64,000 nt of DNA from JAWPMT01 sp965267435 (GTDB lineage Bacteria > Bacteroidota > Bacteroidia > Cytophagales > Cyclobacteriaceae), in assembly GCA_965267435.1 (NCBI GenBank), contig OZ253960.1, positions 5,456,001 to 5,520,000 of the forward strand, read 5' to 3'. The notes beneath the pieces were generated by a model that searched no databases, was not told the origin of the DNA, and saw only the letters and a list, made by a program, of their open reading frames with translations. Every line of letters starts with the position of its first letter. Position 1 is the first letter of the stretch. Positions 8,078 through 16,639 of the stretch are shown piece by piece. Both the position numbers and the translations under genes were made by a program.

Positions 8078-8791
8078 ATGGAAAACGCGAAGCAATTGAT
8101 CAAAACATCGGGCTTGAAGAAGTTCTACTACACCGATGAGATCGAAACTACCGCTCTGGCCGGAGTGAACCTCGAAGTGAAGGAAGGCGAATTTGTCGCC
8201 ATCATGGGTCCTTCTGGTTGCGGTAAGTCAACACTACTTAACATCATCGGCCTTCTCGACAACCCTTCTGAGGGTGACTTCCACTTCGGTGAATTGGAGA
8301 TCTCTGGCTATTCAGAGCGTAAGAGAGCGGACCTCAGAAAAGCCAACATTGGATTCGTCTTCCAGAGCTTCAACCTGATCGACGAACTCACTGTTTATGA
8401 GAACATCGAGCTTCCGTTGATCTATTTGAAGTACTCTTCTGCCGACAGAAAGAAGCGAGTAGAGGAAGTAATGGAGCAGATGAAGATCATGCACCGACGC
8501 AACCACTTCCCTCAGCAGCTCTCTGGAGGTCAGCAGCAGCGTGTGGCCATCTCCCGAGCGGTGATTGCCAAGCCTAAGCTGATACTAGCGGATGAGCCTA
8601 CAGGAAACCTGGATTCAGCGAACGGCCAGGAGGTGATGAATCTCCTTACAGAGCTGAACGAGAACGGTACTACAGTAATTATGGTGACGCACTCGCCTAT
8701 TGATGCAGAATATGCACACAGAGTGATCCACCTATTCGATGGCCAGATTGTATCTGAAAATATCAATACGAAGGATTCTGCCCTCGTCTGA
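8078..8791 (+). CDS. ABC transporter ATP-binding protein, MacB/LolD type
   Basis: A 237-residue ATPase. Walker A is GPSGCGKST (44-52), the Q-loop is VFQSF near 94-98, the signature is LSGGQQQR (148-155) and Walker B is LILADEPTGNLD (168-179) with catalytic Glu173; the H-loop is VTHS. The length and the TGNLD sequence fit the family that drives FtsX/MacB-type permeases. It starts 44 bases after the adaptor gene. No permease gene follows, which is unusual: the next gene is the TolC-like channel. The permease may be encoded elsewhere. Confidence 0.92.
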   Translation: MENAKQLIKTSGLKKFYYTDEIETTALAGVNLEVKEGEFVAIMGPSGCGKSTLLNIIGLLDNPSEGDFHFGELEISGYSERKRADLRKANIGFVFQSFNLIDELTVYENIELPLIYLKYSSADRKKRVEEVMEQMKIMHRRNHFPQQLSGGQQQRVAISRAVIAKPKLILADEPTGNLDSANGQEVMNLLTELNENGTTVIMVTHSPIDAEYAHRVIHLFDGQIVSENINTKDSALV

Positions 8792-8879
8792 TAGCCACGA
8801 ACATCCAGCATTTTGTGCCTTGAGGAGAACTCAAAGGCCATAACTCAAAATAGAATACCTAGTTGCATGTCCATAAAAG

Positions 8880-8904
8880 GGCTATCCGTTAGGGTAGCCT
8901 TTTT
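8880..8904 (+). terminator. Intrinsic terminator between the ABC ATPase and the TolC-like gene
   Basis: The stem GGCTATCC/GGGTAGCC (8 bp, one G-U pair) with loop GTTA is followed by five T. It ends 20 bases before the start codon of the TolC-like gene, so it should lower channel expression relative to the first two genes unless read-through or a further promoter supplies it. Confidence 0.7.
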
Positions 8905-8924
8905 ACTAACTCTCAAATTTAGAA

Positions 8925-10292
8925 ATGCGAAAAATTGCTTTTTTACTGGTAAGTTTCGTCGTGGCCACTATGGCCAAAGCACAAGACGAAAGGCAAGTCA
9001 GGGTACTCACCCTGGACGAATGCATCGAAATTGCGCTTAGTAATAACCTGGATATTAAGCGAGCCGGCAACAATGAACTGATTGCGCGATCCAACAGTCT
9101 GCAGTCTTTAATGCAGTTCTTACCGTCGATCAATGCTGGCATCAATTGGGACATCTCTGTAGGTAACCAGTTTGACAACAATACTGGCCAGGTTGTGAAT
9201 GTCTCCACCCAGCGATCGAATCCTTCGGTCTCTGCGAATTGGGTGGTATTTCAGGGGCTGAGCAACTTCCACCAAAGGAAACAGCGCGAGAATGAATTGG
9301 TCTCTGCACAGATGACCAAGGACAATTCAGAGCTTACGACGGAAGCGAGCATTCTCTCTTTCTACTTGAATGTCATACTTAGTGAAGAAAATATCAAGAT
9401 CGCTCAACAAAGAGTGGATCTCCTAACAGCGCAGCTCGACCGTGAAGTGAAGAGAGAGTCTGTAGGAGTAGGGAATCTAGAGTCAGTTTACAATTTCAGA
9501 TCACAACTGGCGAATGAGCAGTTGAATCTGATCAATTTCCAGAACACATTCAGACGAAACAAATTGCAGCTGTTGCAAGCCATGCAGCTGGATCCGACCG
9601 AATTTGACTACAAAGTAGAAGCCTATCCCTTGGCGGATAGTGTTATACTTTCGGAGCCGGATATTTTCGCCAGAGTCCTCGATGAGGCGATGAATTACAA
9701 TCCAATGGTCAAAGCCGCAGAGGCTAGCAGAAGGGCTTCCCTGTTTCAGTATCGGGCGGCCCAGGGTCTAAGGCTGCCCACAATCTCGGTCCTTGGTGTC
9801 TATGGTAGTAACTACTCATCAAATGGCGCCTTCAACCCTGAAACAGATGACTTTGAAACTGATGCCACATTCTTCGAGCAGTTGGGGTACAATGAGTTTC
9901 AGTTTCTACGATTTGATCTGAACCTGCCTCTATTTACAAGATTTAATAATCACAACAGGATCCAAACCGCTAAGCTGGCCCTTGCCAATGCGGAGTTGGA
10001 CAATGAGCAGGCGAGGTTGAATGTAACGAATACTGTGCAGACGGTATATCTCGATCTGATCAACGCGCAGGCCACCTACAGATCGGCTCATGAAAACCTC
10101 GAGTCTTTGAGGCAGTCATTTGACTTCATGCAGAAGAGATTCGAAACTGGAAACAGTGATTTCTATACCTATCTGGAGAGTCTCAACAACAAGAATAGGG
10201 CTGAGATAGAACTCTCTAATGCGAAGTACAGCATTGCTTTGAGAAAGAGAATTCTCGAGTTGTACAGAGGGCTCCAGACTACTTCTTATTAA
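8925..10292 (+). CDS. TolC-family outer-membrane efflux channel
   Basis: A 455-residue outer-membrane factor. The signal peptide is MRKIAFLLVSFVVATMAKAQ. The mature protein opens with LTLDECIEIALSNNLDIKRA, the usual start of OEP repeats, and shows two repeat halves with long helices (residues about 30-230 and 240-450), including NTVQTVYLDLINAQATY in the second. It completes the export path with the adaptor and ATPase genes upstream. Its 3' end overlaps the convergent hypothetical gene by 14 bases. Confidence 0.92.
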   Translation: MRKIAFLLVSFVVATMAKAQDERQVRVLTLDECIEIALSNNLDIKRAGNNELIARSNSLQSLMQFLPSINAGINWDISVGNQFDNNTGQVVNVSTQRSNPSVSANWVVFQGLSNFHQRKQRENELVSAQMTKDNSELTTEASILSFYLNVILSEENIKIAQQRVDLLTAQLDREVKRESVGVGNLESVYNFRSQLANEQLNLINFQNTFRRNKLQLLQAMQLDPTEFDYKVEAYPLADSVILSEPDIFARVLDEAMNYNPMVKAAEASRRASLFQYRAAQGLRLPTISVLGVYGSNYSSNGAFNPETDDFETDATFFEQLGYNEFQFLRFDLNLPLFTRFNNHNRIQTAKLALANAELDNEQARLNVTNTVQTVYLDLINAQATYRSAHENLESLRQSFDFMQKRFETGNSDFYTYLESLNNKNRAEIELSNAKYSIALRKRILELYRGLQTTSY

Positions 10293-11073
10293 GCGTGTAG
10301 GTGTCCACCTGCCTTTCGCCTATGAAGTGGTAGTTGGCACCGCGCCTGATGACTGTCTGATATTGAACTGCGGGAGCTTTGACGGTGGTTGGTTGAGCTC
10401 CCTTGGATAGTTGTTGGGTGATCACCTTGCCCTCGGCATAAAGCACCAATTCACTTTGATCGATATGAGCATAGCTAAGATTGGGCTGTTCAACGGTCAT
10501 TATCGGATTCCCAAAAAGATCAAAAATCCATACCCCTGTTTCTTTATCCACGATCAGTAGCAGGTTACGCTGTGCTTTGAAGAAGACCACTTCCTTTAAA
10601 GGGAACTCAACTAAGAGAGGGGTGGATTGAACAATTGTTCGGGTGAGCGGATCAATTTTCTCAATAGTCAGCGGACTCGACCGCAAGAGCCAGATATGCC
10701 GATCTAAAGCTGGGGTAGCGAGCCATGCAAAACTGCTTGCGAAGGAGCTGATGTCATAGACGACCGGATTGCTCAAAAAGCGGTCAAGGACAATCGCCTG
10801 TTGATTATCACGAAAGAACATGAAAGGCAACAGCATATTGCGCCCTTCAATGAGCGTCGTGCTGCCACTATTGGGGTAAGCAAACAACTGACTCGTTCCA
10901 TCTGCGGCATACTTCGTTATCGTCCCGGTCTTTGTACCTATATAGATGGCCCCCCGATCGTCGAATGAATAGGCTGTGATATCCTCATTTGCCACGAAGG
11001 AGGACTGGAGTTCCCAGCTCTGAGACTGGCAGATCACTGGCCACAATATCAACAAAATGAGCTTAGCCCTCAT
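10279..11073 (-). CDS. Secreted protein of unknown function with beta-propeller-like repeats
   Basis: I do not recognise a family. The 264-residue protein starts with a clear signal peptide (MRAKLILLILWPVICQSQS). The rest is rich in beta-strand-like stretches separated by turns, with recurring patterns such as GAIYIGTKTGTITKY and LLIVDKETGVWIFD, which suggest WD/NHL-like propeller blades. No membrane anchor or lipobox. Its ATG lies inside the end of the lpxH-like gene (11-base overlap), so it is translated from the same message. Its stop region overlaps that of the convergent TolC-like gene. Confidence 0.75.
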   Translation of the reverse strand: MRAKLILLILWPVICQSQSWELQSSFVANEDITAYSFDDRGAIYIGTKTGTITKYAADGTSQLFAYPNSGSTTLIEGRNMLLPFMFFRDNQQAIVLDRFLSNPVVYDISSFASSFAWLATPALDRHIWLLRSSPLTIEKIDPLTRTIVQSTPLLVEFPLKEVVFFKAQRNLLLIVDKETGVWIFDLFGNPIMTVEQPNLSYAHIDQSELVLYAEGKVITQQLSKGAQPTTVKAPAVQYQTVIRRGANYHFIGERQVDTYTLNKK

Positions 11074-11833
11074 AACGATGAAGAGCTAGTTCTGAGCCGT
11101 CGAAAGAAGCATAGGTCTGGTATTGAAGCCAATCACCCAAGTTGATGTAGTGCGTGTCTCCCACTGGTCGGTCTATCGGCATATGGCGATGGCCGAAAAT
11201 GTAGTAGTCATGATGATCAGAGGCTTCTACACTTTGGATGTATTGAATGAGCCATTCGTCATCGCCCTTGAATTTGTCTTCCTTCTTATCACTGGCTTTG
11301 CGGCTACTATAGGACCATCGATTTGCGACCCACATGCCTACGTTAGGGTGCAGCCAGTTGAAGAACCATTGACAAATGTGGTTGCCAAAAAACCGCTTGA
11401 TGACTTTGTATTTATAGTCTCCCGGGCCTAAACCATCTCCATGCCCAACGTAGAGTACTTTCCCATTACATTCGAAGCACGTGGGTGATTGATAAATAGG
11501 GATCCCCAACTCCTCGGTGAAATAGCCAAACATCCACATGTCATGATTCCCTGTGAAGAATACAATTGGGATACCCTCGTCACTGAGCGAGGCGAGCTTT
11601 CCTTGAAAACGAATGAACCCTTTGGGGATCACATGCTTGTACTCAAACCAAAAGTCGAAGATATCTCCAACAAGCACTATTCCAGCCGCTGTGGGTGCGA
11701 TGTCATCAAGCCAGGAAATGATTCTCTTTTCCCTCTGTAAGCTAGAATCCCGATCGGGGACACCGAGGTGGAAGTCGCTCGCAAAGTAGAGCTTCTTGCC
11801 TTCTTCAATGTATTGGAACCGGAGGTCTATCAT
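11063..11833 (-). CDS. lpxH: UDP-2,3-diacylglucosamine pyrophosphohydrolase (LpxH-like metallophosphoesterase)
   Basis: Removes UMP from UDP-2,3-diacylglucosamine to give lipid X in lipid A synthesis, at the cytoplasmic face of the inner membrane. The calcineurin-like metal motifs are all present in order: DFHLG, GDIFDFW, GNHD, GHGDG and, near the end, GHRH. Length is 256 residues from the ATG at 11833. An upstream GTG at 11857 would add eight residues, but these are encoded by the ftsH terminator hairpin, so I prefer the ATG. This ATG touches the T-run of that terminator, leaving no room for a normal leader between them. The symbol reflects family similarity; other LpxH-like phosphoesterases exist. 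Confidence 0.85.
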   Translation of the reverse strand: MIDLRFQYIEEGKKLYFASDFHLGVPDRDSSLQREKRIISWLDDIAPTAAGIVLVGDIFDFWFEYKHVIPKGFIRFQGKLASLSDEGIPIVFFTGNHDMWMFGYFTEELGIPIYQSPTCFECNGKVLYVGHGDGLGPGDYKYKVIKRFFGNHICQWFFNWLHPNVGMWVANRWSYSSRKASDKKEDKFKGDDEWLIQYIQSVEASDHHDYYIFGHRHMPIDRPVGDTHYINLGDWLQYQTYASFDGSELALHRYEG

Positions 11834-11855
11834 AAAAAAGGGAGCCGTAGCTCCC
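11834..11855 (-). terminator. Intrinsic terminator after ftsH
   Basis: On the minus strand, GGGAGC-TACG-GCTCCC is followed by six T. It lies 36 bases after the ftsH stop and directly before the lpxH-like ATG at 11833. Confidence 0.75.
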
Positions 11856-11890
11856 ACAATATATGATTAGATATCTAAATGACTCTTTTA

Positions 11891-13975
11891 TTATACGGAT
11901 GCTGAAGTATCCTCAGTAGGCTCTTTCGTATTCTCCGCTCCATTGTCCTCGGGTGCAGCATCAGTGGAGAGGTCCTCTAGAGCCTCGCTCGACTCACCCT
12001 CTGGTGTTTCTTCGGACTTGTCTTCTCTCTGAGTAAATTCTTCGTACGTGGTCTTGGTCTCAAATGGACGCTTGCCAATCAAGCGCTCAAGATCGCTTTG
12101 GAAGATAATCTCCTTCTCTAGTAATTCTTTTGCAACTATTTCCAGCTCCTCTCTTTTGTCTTCCAGCAACGACCTTGTTCTGTCGTACGCCTTTTCGATG
12201 AGATTCTTCACTTCCTTGTCAATCAGCTCTGCCGTAGCCTCGGAATAAGGTTTCGTGAAGTTGTACTCACTCTGCTTCGAGTCGTAGAATGATAGATTGC
12301 CCACCTTGTCGTTCATTCCATAAACCGTAACAATGCTGTAGGCCATCTTGGTGATGCGCTCAAGATCGCTGAGAGCGCCTGTCGATATCTTTTCGAAGAC
12401 AATCTCCTCGGCCGCTCTTCCTCCCAAGGCCATACACATTTCGTCCACGAGCTGCTCGGTTTGATAAAGGAACTGCTCCTTCGGCAGATACTGTGCATAG
12501 CCTAGCGCTGCTACTCCTCGAGGTACGATACTTACTTTCACCAATGGGTCGGCGTGTTCGAGGTACCAACCTGCAATGGCGTGACCTGCTTCGTGGTAAG
12601 CTACGATTCTCTTTTCTTCGGGAGAAATGATTTTGTTTTTCTTTTCCAGACCGCCAATGACTCGATCGATGGCATCCTGGAAGTCGTGCATCTCCACTTT
12701 TTCCTTATCCCGTCGAGCGGCGATCAATGCCGCTTCGTTGCAGACGTTGGCAATCTCGGCACCAGCAAAGCCCGGTGTTTGTGCAGCCAATTTCTTCGGG
12801 TCTACATCTTCGTGCAGCTTGATAGGTTTCAGGTGCACTTTGAATATGGCCTCGCGGCCCACGATGTCAGGTTTGTCAATGCTGATTTGTCGGTCAAATC
12901 TTCCAGGTCTCAAAAGTGCTGAGTCCAGAACATCCGGCCGGTTAGTTGCAGCGAGGATAATCACACCCGAATCAGTACTGAATCCGTCCATCTCCACCAG
13001 CAATGAGTTGAGTGTATTCTCACGCTCATCATTGGAGCCGGGCATCTGCCCACGGCCTCTGGATCGTCCTATGGCATCGATTTCGTCTATGAAGACGATG
13101 CAGGGTGCTTTTTCTTTTGCTTGCTTGAAGAGGTCACGAACCCGTGCGGCACCCACTCCAACAAACATTTCTACGAAGTCCGACCCTGAAAGCGTAAAGA
13201 AGGGAACTGCCGCCTCACCAGCTACCGCCTTAGCCAATAGCGTCTTACCTGTTCCCGGAGGGCCTACTAGCAAGGCACCCTTAGGGATTTTCCCACCAAG
13301 CTTGGTGAACTTTCCAGGATTCTTGAGGAAGTCTACGATTTCTTTGATCTCTTCCTTCGCTTCATCCAAGCCAGCTACGTCCTTGAACGTAATCTTCACC
13401 TTGTTTTCGGCATCGAATAGCGCAGCTCGGGATTTGCCAATATTAAAAATCTGCCCACCAGGGCCACCTCCGCCGGTCATCCGACGCATCAGAAACCAAA
13501 AACCGAAGATGAAGAGGAAAAAGATGCCATAAGTGAACAAAAAGTCTGTGAAATCAGACCGTTCTTCTACTTTATATCCAATCCGCTGCTCCTCAGGGAG
13601 TTGCTCCTGGACACGATTGAAGTTGTCGACAAAGATCTTCGTGTCTACTATTCGAAACTTATAGTGCGGTCCCGTCTGATTGTTGAAGGGGTTGGAATTC
13701 TCTAGATCGATGCGGTATTTGGCATTTTGGAGGGCCTCTTCTTTCAAGGTCACCTCTACCATATCTTTATTCTTGATGAGTAGGACTGTCTGGACGTCAT
13801 TTCTCACCAACATCTCCTCGAACTGCTTGTCCGTTATCTCCTTGGCGGTATTGCTGTTGCTCAAATAGGTAAATCCAAGCACTGAAGCAATGAGAATGAC
13901 AATCACCCACACTTGGTAATTGCTTCTTCCCGGTCCCCCCATCAAATTCTTTTTCTGCCGTGGTTTATCTCCCAT
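11891..13975 (-). CDS. ftsH: ATP-dependent zinc metalloprotease FtsH
   Basis: A membrane-anchored AAA+ protease that degrades membrane and short-lived regulatory proteins. The 694-residue chain has a first membrane segment at about 21-38, a periplasmic domain, a second segment at about 145-162 (YGIFFLFIFGFWFLM), the AAA+ module with Walker A GPPGTGKT, Walker B IVFIDEIDAIG and the SRH arginine stretch, and the zinc site HEAGH in the protease domain. A Glu/Ser/Thr-rich acidic tail of about 55 residues closes it, typical of Bacteroidota FtsH. It follows rsfS by 47 bases. Confidence 0.97.
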   Translation of the reverse strand: MGDKPRQKKNLMGGPGRSNYQVWVIVILIASVLGFTYLSNSNTAKEITDKQFEEMLVRNDVQTVLLIKNKDMVEVTLKEEALQNAKYRIDLENSNPFNNQTGPHYKFRIVDTKIFVDNFNRVQEQLPEEQRIGYKVEERSDFTDFLFTYGIFFLFIFGFWFLMRRMTGGGGPGGQIFNIGKSRAALFDAENKVKITFKDVAGLDEAKEEIKEIVDFLKNPGKFTKLGGKIPKGALLVGPPGTGKTLLAKAVAGEAAVPFFTLSGSDFVEMFVGVGAARVRDLFKQAKEKAPCIVFIDEIDAIGRSRGRGQMPGSNDERENTLNSLLVEMDGFSTDSGVIILAATNRPDVLDSALLRPGRFDRQISIDKPDIVGREAIFKVHLKPIKLHEDVDPKKLAAQTPGFAGAEIANVCNEAALIAARRDKEKVEMHDFQDAIDRVIGGLEKKNKIISPEEKRIVAYHEAGHAIAGWYLEHADPLVKVSIVPRGVAALGYAQYLPKEQFLYQTEQLVDEMCMALGGRAAEEIVFEKISTGALSDLERITKMAYSIVTVYGMNDKVGNLSFYDSKQSEYNFTKPYSEATAELIDKEVKNLIEKAYDRTRSLLEDKREELEIVAKELLEKEIIFQSDLERLIGKRPFETKTTYEEFTQREDKSEETPEGESSEALEDLSTDAAPEDNGAENTKEPTEDTSASV

Positions 13976-14022
13976 CTACTTTGATTTCAAAATATTCTAT
14001 TAACAAACGCGCATGTCTTGAT

Positions 14023-14403
14023 TTAGTTCGGGTTTTCGATGCTCTCGATTTTGGCATCGCCCCACAACTCTTCCAGCGCATAAAACGATCTCTTTTCAAT
14101 ATTGAAGACGTGTGCTACAACGTCTACGTAGTCAATAAGTATCCATTCCCGATTGGTTTGCCCTTCTTTCCTCCAGGGTTTTTGTGATGAAGCTTTGCGG
14201 ACATGTTCTTCAATGGATTCAGCGATCGCATCTATTTGAGTGTCAGACGTGCCAGAACATATGATGAAGAAGTCGGCAACTGCATGTTTTATCGATCTGA
14301 GATCCATGACCACAATATCGGAAGCCTTTTTTTCTGTCATCCCCTCAACCACCAGGTCACACAACCTTTTGGAATCTACGGCTTCCTCAATGGCTTTTGT
14401 CAT
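14023..14403 (-). CDS. rsfS: Ribosome silencing factor RsfS
   Basis: Binds ribosomal protein L14 and blocks joining of the subunits when nutrients are short. The 126-residue length and motifs DIVVMDLRS, ADFFIICSGTSDTQ and the C-terminal WILIDYVDVVAHVF fit the Iojap/RsfS family. First gene of the rsfS-ftsH series; divergent from birA with only 39 bases between the start codons. Confidence 0.95.
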   Translation of the reverse strand: MTKAIEEAVDSKRLCDLVVEGMTEKKASDIVVMDLRSIKHAVADFFIICSGTSDTQIDAIAESIEEHVRKASSQKPWRKEGQTNREWILIDYVDVVAHVFNIEKRSFYALEELWGDAKIESIENPN

Positions 14404-14442
14404 TCATTGTCATAATTTAGGTATAAAACTACACAATTCCAG

Positions 14443-15210
14443 TTGCATAAATTCTTTGCCAAAACCTCCTTTCTGGGAAAAAACATCATATATCTGCCAC
14501 ATTGTCATTCTACCAATGACCTATTGCAACAATACGTCAAATCGGGGCACGCGAAGGAAGGAACGATTGTCACTACGGATTTTCAGACTGCCGGCCGCGG
14601 GCAAAGAGGCAATTCCTGGGAGAGCGAGCCCGGGGAGAATCTTCTGTTTTCTTTTTGCGTGAAACCGGACTTTCTGGATAGTCGCAAACAGTACTTCTTG
14701 AATGTGGTAACGGCGGTGGCAATGGCCGAGGCGATTGCAGAACTGGCGGATGACGGACTGGTCGTCGAAGTAAAGTGGCCCAACGATCTGTACATAAATG
14801 ACAGGAAGTGCGCCGGCATATTGCTGGAGACACAGCTAACCGGTAAGCGACTCGAGAACGCTGTAATAGGCATCGGCTTGAACCTTAACCAGGAAGAATT
14901 CGCCGATTCGAAGGCCACAAGCCTGCGCATTGAAGGATTGGAAGTGGATCGCTGGGAGTTGCTGGAGATATTTTGCTTACGTTTCGAGCAATTATATGAC
15001 TTGCTACATAGGGAGGGCGAAGTCGACCTAAGAGAGAGATACCTTTCCCGACTTCGATGGCTACAGGAACTACATAAATTTCACCTTACAAACAGTGATC
15101 AGATAGTTAACGGTACGATCGTAGGAATTGATGAAATCGGCCGTTTGCGCCTGCAATATGACGGTACGGAGCAGATATTTGACATTCAGCAGATTAAGTT
15201 CATCGTGTGA
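14443..15210 (+). CDS. birA: Biotin--[acetyl-CoA-carboxylase] ligase, without DNA-binding domain
   Basis: Attaches biotin to the lysine of biotin carboxyl carrier domains via biotinyl-AMP. The 255-residue protein shows CHSTNDLL, the biotin/ATP loop TAGRGQRGNSW (usually GRGRxG) and KWPNDLYINDRKCAGILLE. It lacks the N-terminal helix-turn-helix of E. coli BirA, so it is a ligase only. The only in-frame start is TTG at 14443; no ATG or GTG occurs between the upstream stop and the conserved region. A likely substrate is encoded at 24419-24907. Confidence 0.92.
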   Translation: MHKFFAKTSFLGKNIIYLPHCHSTNDLLQQYVKSGHAKEGTIVTTDFQTAGRGQRGNSWESEPGENLLFSFCVKPDFLDSRKQYFLNVVTAVAMAEAIAELADDGLVVEVKWPNDLYINDRKCAGILLETQLTGKRLENAVIGIGLNLNQEEFADSKATSLRIEGLEVDRWELLEIFCLRFEQLYDLLHREGEVDLRERYLSRLRWLQELHKFHLTNSDQIVNGTIVGIDEIGRLRLQYDGTEQIFDIQQIKFIV

Positions 15211-15222
15211 TGTCCTTTTTGT

Positions 15223-15230
15223 TACTTTTG
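15223..15230 (+). promoter_or_regulatory. -7 element of the ahcY promoter
   Basis: TACTTTTG matches the Bacteroidota TAnnTTTG element. It lies 16 bases before the ATG at 15247, so the leader would be about 13 bases, too short for a SAH/SAM riboswitch. I see no clear -33 TTTG. Confidence 0.55.
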
Positions 15231-15246
15231 CAAGCCGAAATTGAAT

Positions 15247-16560
15247 ATGGAAATGATCGAAACGAAAGAAAATTTCAAGGTAAAAGACATTGCCCTCGCC
15301 GATTGGGGCAGGAAGGAGATCGAACTGGCAGAGGCCGAGATGCCAGGTTTGATGGCGCTTCGCGAAGAGTACGGTGATGCTAAGCCGCTCGCGGGTGCTC
15401 GTATTGCTGGCTGTTTGCATATGACGGTGCAGACTGCCGTTCTTATCGAAACACTCACCGCCCTTGGTGCTGAAGTGACATGGTCGTCATGCAACATCTT
15501 CTCAACGCAGGATCATGCCGCCGCCGCTATTGCAAAAGCGGGTGTACCAGTATTCGCCTGGAAAGGAATGAATGAAGAAGAGTTTGACTGGTGTATCGAG
15601 CAGACATTGTTTGCATTCCCTGATGGTAAGCCACTCAACATGATTTTGGATGATGGCGGAGACCTTACCAATATGGTTTTCGATAAGTACCCTGAATTAG
15701 CCAACGATATCAAGGGGCTTTCTGAAGAGACAACTACCGGAGTATTGAGACTCTATGAGCGTGTGAAGAACGGAACATTGCCGATGCCTGCCATCAACGT
15801 AAATGACTCCGTAACTAAGTCGAAGTTCGACAACAAGTATGGCTGCAAAGAATCATTGGTAGACGCCATCCGCCGCGGAACTGATTTGATGCTAGCTGGT
15901 AAGGTAGCAGTCGTTGCGGGGTATGGTGATGTAGGAAAAGGCTCTGCAGCCTCGCTTCGAGGAGCTGGAGTCCGAGTGATCGTCACCGAAATCGATCCGA
16001 TCTGTGCACTGCAAGCCGCCATGGATGGCTTTGAAGTGAAGACGATGGCCAACGCTGTCCCTCGAGCAGATATCATCGTCACGGCCACTGGTAACAAAGA
16101 CATCATTCGTGAGGAGCACTTCCGTGCGATGAAGGACAAGGCTATTGTTTGTAACATCGGCCACTTTGACAATGAAATCGATATGGCCTGGCTCAATGGC
16201 ACCTATGGTAATACCAAGGTAGAGATCAAGCCTCAGGTAGATCTTTATACCATTGATGGCAATGACATCATCGTATTGGCTGAAGGTCGATTGGTGAATC
16301 TTGGTGTGGCAACTGGCCACCCCTCATTCGTAATGTCCAATTCCTTCACGAATCAGACGTTGGCACAGATCGAACTGTGGCACAACTCTGATCAGTATGA
16401 GAATCAGGTTTACACCTTGCCCAAGCACCTGGATGAAAAGGTCGCTTACCTCCATCTCGAAAAGATTGGCGTGGAGCTTGAGACCCTGACAGACGATCAG
16501 GCCAAGTACATTGGCGTAGAGGTGAAAGGCCCCTTCAAGCCGGAGTACTACAGGTATTGA
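15247..16560 (+). CDS. ahcY: Adenosylhomocysteinase
   Basis: Hydrolyses S-adenosylhomocysteine to homocysteine and adenosine, recycling the product of methyl transfer; cytoplasmic, NAD-dependent tetramer. 437 residues from the ATG at 15247 (a second in-frame ATG at 15253 is possible). Motifs: GCLHMTVQTAVLIETL, SCNIFSTQDHAAAA, NVNDSVTKSKFDN with the catalytic Lys, the NAD loop AGYGDVGKG, and the C-terminal KGPFKPEYYRY. It has its own promoter and terminator, so it is monocistronic. Confidence 0.97.
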   Translation: MEMIETKENFKVKDIALADWGRKEIELAEAEMPGLMALREEYGDAKPLAGARIAGCLHMTVQTAVLIETLTALGAEVTWSSCNIFSTQDHAAAAIAKAGVPVFAWKGMNEEEFDWCIEQTLFAFPDGKPLNMILDDGGDLTNMVFDKYPELANDIKGLSEETTTGVLRLYERVKNGTLPMPAINVNDSVTKSKFDNKYGCKESLVDAIRRGTDLMLAGKVAVVAGYGDVGKGSAASLRGAGVRVIVTEIDPICALQAAMDGFEVKTMANAVPRADIIVTATGNKDIIREEHFRAMKDKAIVCNIGHFDNEIDMAWLNGTYGNTKVEIKPQVDLYTIDGNDIIVLAEGRLVNLGVATGHPSFVMSNSFTNQTLAQIELWHNSDQYENQVYTLPKHLDEKVAYLHLEKIGVELETLTDDQAKYIGVEVKGPFKPEYYRY

Positions 16561-16577
16561 GACTCCAATGAACTCAC

Positions 16578-16603
16578 AAAAAGGGAGCGACAGCTCCCTT
16601 TTT
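16578..16603 (+). terminator. Terminator after ahcY
   Basis: GGGAGC-GACA-GCTCCC is flanked by five A upstream and five T downstream, so it can work in both directions. Confidence 0.8.
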
Positions 16604-16639
16604 CTTTTTGTATAGCCGCCATAGCAACATCTACTGAGG

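Noticed and set aside
12627..13532. 301-codon open frame on the plus strand opposite ftsH
   Set aside because: It is antisense to a fully conserved ftsH and its translation is Ser/Arg/Pro-rich with no family features; a shadow of codon use on the other strand.
15211..15246. SAM or SAH riboswitch before ahcY
   Set aside because: Only 36 bases separate birA and ahcY, and the promoter element leaves a leader of about 13 bases.
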